Of a stretch of DNA of 8,216 bases, positions 6,194 through 8,216 are shown piece by piece. The first letter of the stretch is position 1. Every line of letters starts with the position of its first letter. The notes beneath the pieces are model-generated. The model was given only the letters and a program-made list of their open reading frames with translations. It was not told where the DNA came from and made no database searches. The position numbers and the translations under genes were made by a program. The DNA comes from Saprospiraceae bacterium (lineage in GTDB: Bacteria; Bacteroidota; Bacteroidia; Chitinophagales; Saprospiraceae): contig JAJCYJ010000530.1 of NCBI GenBank assembly GCA_029262975.1, forward strand, positions 1 to 8,216, given 5' to 3'.

Positions 6194-7561
6194 ATGATAA
6201 ATAAGATATTAAATCAAATTTTGTTACTCTCTTTCCTACTTGTTTTATTTGGAAGTTGCAGCGAGTCCGATCTCGATCTAAGTCCGCTTTCAGCAATAGG
6301 TGATAATGCCTTTTATTCTAATACAGCAGAAGTAGAAGGGGCAGTAATTGCTATATATGATGGCTTGCAAAACCTTCCCCTTCGTGAGTTTGCATTTACA
6401 GAAATGAGATCAGACAATACCCGGACAAAATCCAGGGAAGGGGAATGGGCGCAATTTGAAAGTTTAGCCGTCCAGCCTACTAATGGTACAGTAGCAAATT
6501 ATTGGTCAAACAATTATAACATAATATTTCGTGCCAATAAGGTATTGGAAAATCTGGATGTGGTAACTAATGCTGCGAAGAAAAGTCAGTTCGAAGGTGA
6601 AGCCAAATTTGCCAGGGCATTAGCTCACTTTAATTTGGTTCGAGCATTTGGCAACGTGCCGATTATAGATGCAGTTATTACGCCTACAAGTACTGAGTTT
6701 TTTGCCAGCGATGATGCAGCGTCTGTGTTAGCATTTATAGATGGTGATTTCACGTCTGCAGCCGGTTTGCTACCTTCTAAATCAGAAATTCAATTTGGTC
6801 GAGCGACAAGTGGGGCTGCTAATGCACTTTTGGCTAAAGTGAAATTGACTACCGGTGATCATGGTGGAGCGAGGACTATATTGAGCAGTTTGATAACAGA
6901 TCAAAATTATAGTCTTGCCGGCTCTTATAATGATGTCTTTTATTCTGAGATGAATGATGAGATTATTTTTGCAATTCCTTATGTCAATGATGATGCTAAT
7001 GAAAGCCAGGATTTCTCATATGAGATGACAGACAGAGGATCTGTAAGTGGATTGAATTATTGGACAAATGAATTTCGAGCGGTTGTTGATCCGGTAGCTG
7101 ATGCAGCAAGAGCTTCTGTACTTTTTAATGACCTGAAGCCTGGTGAAATTGGCAAATATTTGACCAGTTCTTCTGATGTTCGACTCTGTGGAAATGACTG
7201 GATAGTAATTAGATTGGCTGATGTATTGTTAATGCATGCAGAATCAATCATGGCTGGTGCCGGTTCTACAACTGATGCTACAGCGCTTGCTTCTGTTAAT
7301 AAAGTAAGAACAAGAGCTGGATTAGACCCTATTGCAGGAACACTGACAAAAGAAGATTTGCTCCTTGAGAGAAGGATTGAGCTTGCTTTTGAAAATCACA
7401 GATTGTACGATTTAGCAAGATTTGGAATGGCCGAAACTGTAATAGGTGCATTTGCTACAAGCAATGGATTTAATTTTGCTGCTACAGATTTATTGCTTCC
7501 TATTCCACAGGGAGAGATTGATGTGAGCCAGGGCGAGTTAAATCAGAACCCGGGTTATTAA
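6194..7561 (+). CDS. SusD/RagB-type surface glycan-binding lipoprotein
   Basis: The surface lid partner of the preceding SusC transporter, capturing the glycan for import. It starts at the ATG at 6194, 43 nt after the susC stop, so the two are surely co-transcribed. The protein has 455 residues, somewhat short for the family (often 480-600). A lipoprotein signal ends in LFGSC with the acylated Cys at residue 22, followed by the acidic SESDLDL, which suits surface export in this phylum. The N-terminal TPR-like region (EGAVIAIYDGLQ, YNIIFRANKVLENL, EGEAKFARALAHFNLVRAFG) and the C-terminal RagB/SusD signature (DVLLMHAESIM, LLLERRIELAFENHRLYDLARFG, then LLLPIPQGEID and LNQNPGY) are all present, and no break is visible. 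Which aromatic residues bind the sugar cannot be told from sequence alone. Confidence 0.95.
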   Translation: MINKILNQILLLSFLLVLFGSCSESDLDLSPLSAIGDNAFYSNTAEVEGAVIAIYDGLQNLPLREFAFTEMRSDNTRTKSREGEWAQFESLAVQPTNGTVANYWSNNYNIIFRANKVLENLDVVTNAAKKSQFEGEAKFARALAHFNLVRAFGNVPIIDAVITPTSTEFFASDDAASVLAFIDGDFTSAAGLLPSKSEIQFGRATSGAANALLAKVKLTTGDHGGARTILSSLITDQNYSLAGSYNDVFYSEMNDEIIFAIPYVNDDANESQDFSYEMTDRGSVSGLNYWTNEFRAVVDPVADAARASVLFNDLKPGEIGKYLTSSSDVRLCGNDWIVIRLADVLLMHAESIMAGAGSTTDATALASVNKVRTRAGLDPIAGTLTKEDLLLERRIELAFENHRLYDLARFGMAETVIGAFATSNGFNFAATDLLLPIPQGEIDVSQGELNQNPGY

Positions 7562-7600
7562 TCTGTGCTGTCAGACAATTTAATATATAAATAAAAAGAA

Positions 7601-8216
7601 ATGAATTTAATTATAAAAAATAGAATGTCCCGAATATTCCAATTGCTGGTTGCAAGTATGATTGTATGCAGCATGGTATTCAATTTTTCATCTTGTACTG
7701 AAGAAGATTTGCCGGGTGTAGGATCCATTGCAGATAAGACACCTCCAAAAGCTAATTTTTCATTTACACAGGACGAAGGCGATTTTAAAACTTTTAAATT
7801 TTCCAATACTTCCATTAGTGCGACGGATTATGCTTGGGACTTTGGAGATGGAGCTACATCTACATCGTCAAGTCCAACACATACATTCTCTGGCGAAGGA
7901 AGTTTTACAGTATCTCTTACAGCTACAGATAAATTGAACGTAGTCAGTACCTTTTCTACAACAATCATGGTAGAAGAACCGGAGATTGTGTTTGTGCCGA
8001 CAATTGAGAATCCGGGATTTGATATTGAAGGTGATGACAGTTATCGTGACTTTTGGAGAAATGGCGATCTTGGAGGCGTGATTCAAATTACATCCAGTCC
8101 TGTTCACGATGGTGTGAAAGCAGCAAAATTTCCTTCTGGTGGTGATAGGATAGCATATCAGCTTATAAAAGTTCAGAAAGGGAAAGATTATACTATTTCC
8201 TTCTATTATACAATGA
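7601..8216 (+). CDS. PKD-domain surface lipoprotein with carbohydrate-binding-like region, N-terminal part (runs off right edge)
   Basis: The third gene of the susCD operon, starting 39 nt after the susD stop behind an A-rich leader; 205 residues are visible and the end is missing. A lipoprotein signal ends in FSSC with the lipidated Cys at residue 32, followed by TEEDLPG. One PKD domain at about residues 48-124 carries the hallmark WDFGDG (79-84) and the following SPTHTF. From about 133 a new segment begins with ENPGFDIEGDDSYRDFW and continues into YTISFYYTM, resembling the start of a CBM4/9-like or galactose-binding jelly-roll domain. It probably binds the target glycan at the cell surface; a catalytic domain beyond the edge cannot be excluded. 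PKD lipoproteins directly after SusCD are familiar from alginate loci of marine Bacteroidota. A second possible start lies at residue 9 (7625), which also leaves a good signal peptide. Confidence 0.88.
   Translation, partial: MNLIIKNRMSRIFQLLVASMIVCSMVFNFSSCTEEDLPGVGSIADKTPPKANFSFTQDEGDFKTFKFSNTSISATDYAWDFGDGATSTSSSPTHTFSGEGSFTVSLTATDKLNVVSTFSTTIMVEEPEIVFVPTIENPGFDIEGDDSYRDFWRNGDLGGVIQITSSPVHDGVKAAKFPSGGDRIAYQLIKVQKGKDYTISFYYTM

Noticed and set aside
7728..7937. Plus-strand 69-codon open frame within the PKD gene
   Set aside because: It is out of frame with the clear PKD lipoprotein reading (lipobox, WDFGDG) and is a shadow of it.

Overview
The window looks like chromosomal DNA of a member of the Bacteroidota. 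The evidence is a SusC/SusD outer-membrane pair, lipoprotein signals typical of the group, a DUF4199-type membrane protein, A/T-rich untranslated leaders without strong Shine-Dalgarno sites, and a promoter matching the Bacteroidota consensus (TTG-N19-TAnnTTTG). Genus or family cannot be fixed from the sequence; a marine or other polysaccharide-degrading lineage is plausible.

Layout. Positions 1-385 (minus strand) hold the N-terminal part of a DUF4199-type membrane protein that runs off the left edge. Positions 398-721 hold only a doubtful small ORF, and 722-1051 show no gene. Positions 1052-1592 (minus strand) are the remains of a YefM-YoeB-type toxin-antitoxin operon: the toxin frame has three in-frame stops (one each of TAA, TGA, TAG) and the antitoxin has lost one base near its 3' end, although the ATGA gene overlap and a three-core operator at 12-bp phasing are still visible. 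Positions 1633-2007 are intergenic. They contain a 17-bp perfect palindrome and a strict 8-bp-period array of 27 octamers of the form CATNNNNN (1743-1958).

From about 1985 rightward everything reads on the plus strand and looks like the start of a polysaccharide utilization locus (PUL). A GntR/FadR-type regulator (2078-2806) is preceded by a near-consensus promoter whose -7 box lies inside one of two TTGGT-N2-ACCAA operators, which suggests autorepression. A hairpin follows the regulator gene. Then come a SusC-type TonB-dependent transporter (3031-6150), its SusD-type surface lipoprotein (6194-7561) and the N-terminal part of a PKD-domain surface lipoprotein with a carbohydrate-binding-like region (7601-8216, cut by the right edge). 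The last three are separated by about 40 nt and probably form one operon.

How they work together (inference): SusD and the PKD lipoprotein capture a glycan or oligosaccharide at the cell surface, SusC imports it using TonB energy, and the regulator senses a breakdown product. The regulator class, its UxuR/ExuR-like operator and the SusC-SusD-PKD order fit a uronic-acid polymer such as alginate. No lyase or catabolic enzyme lies inside the window, so the substrate is unproven.
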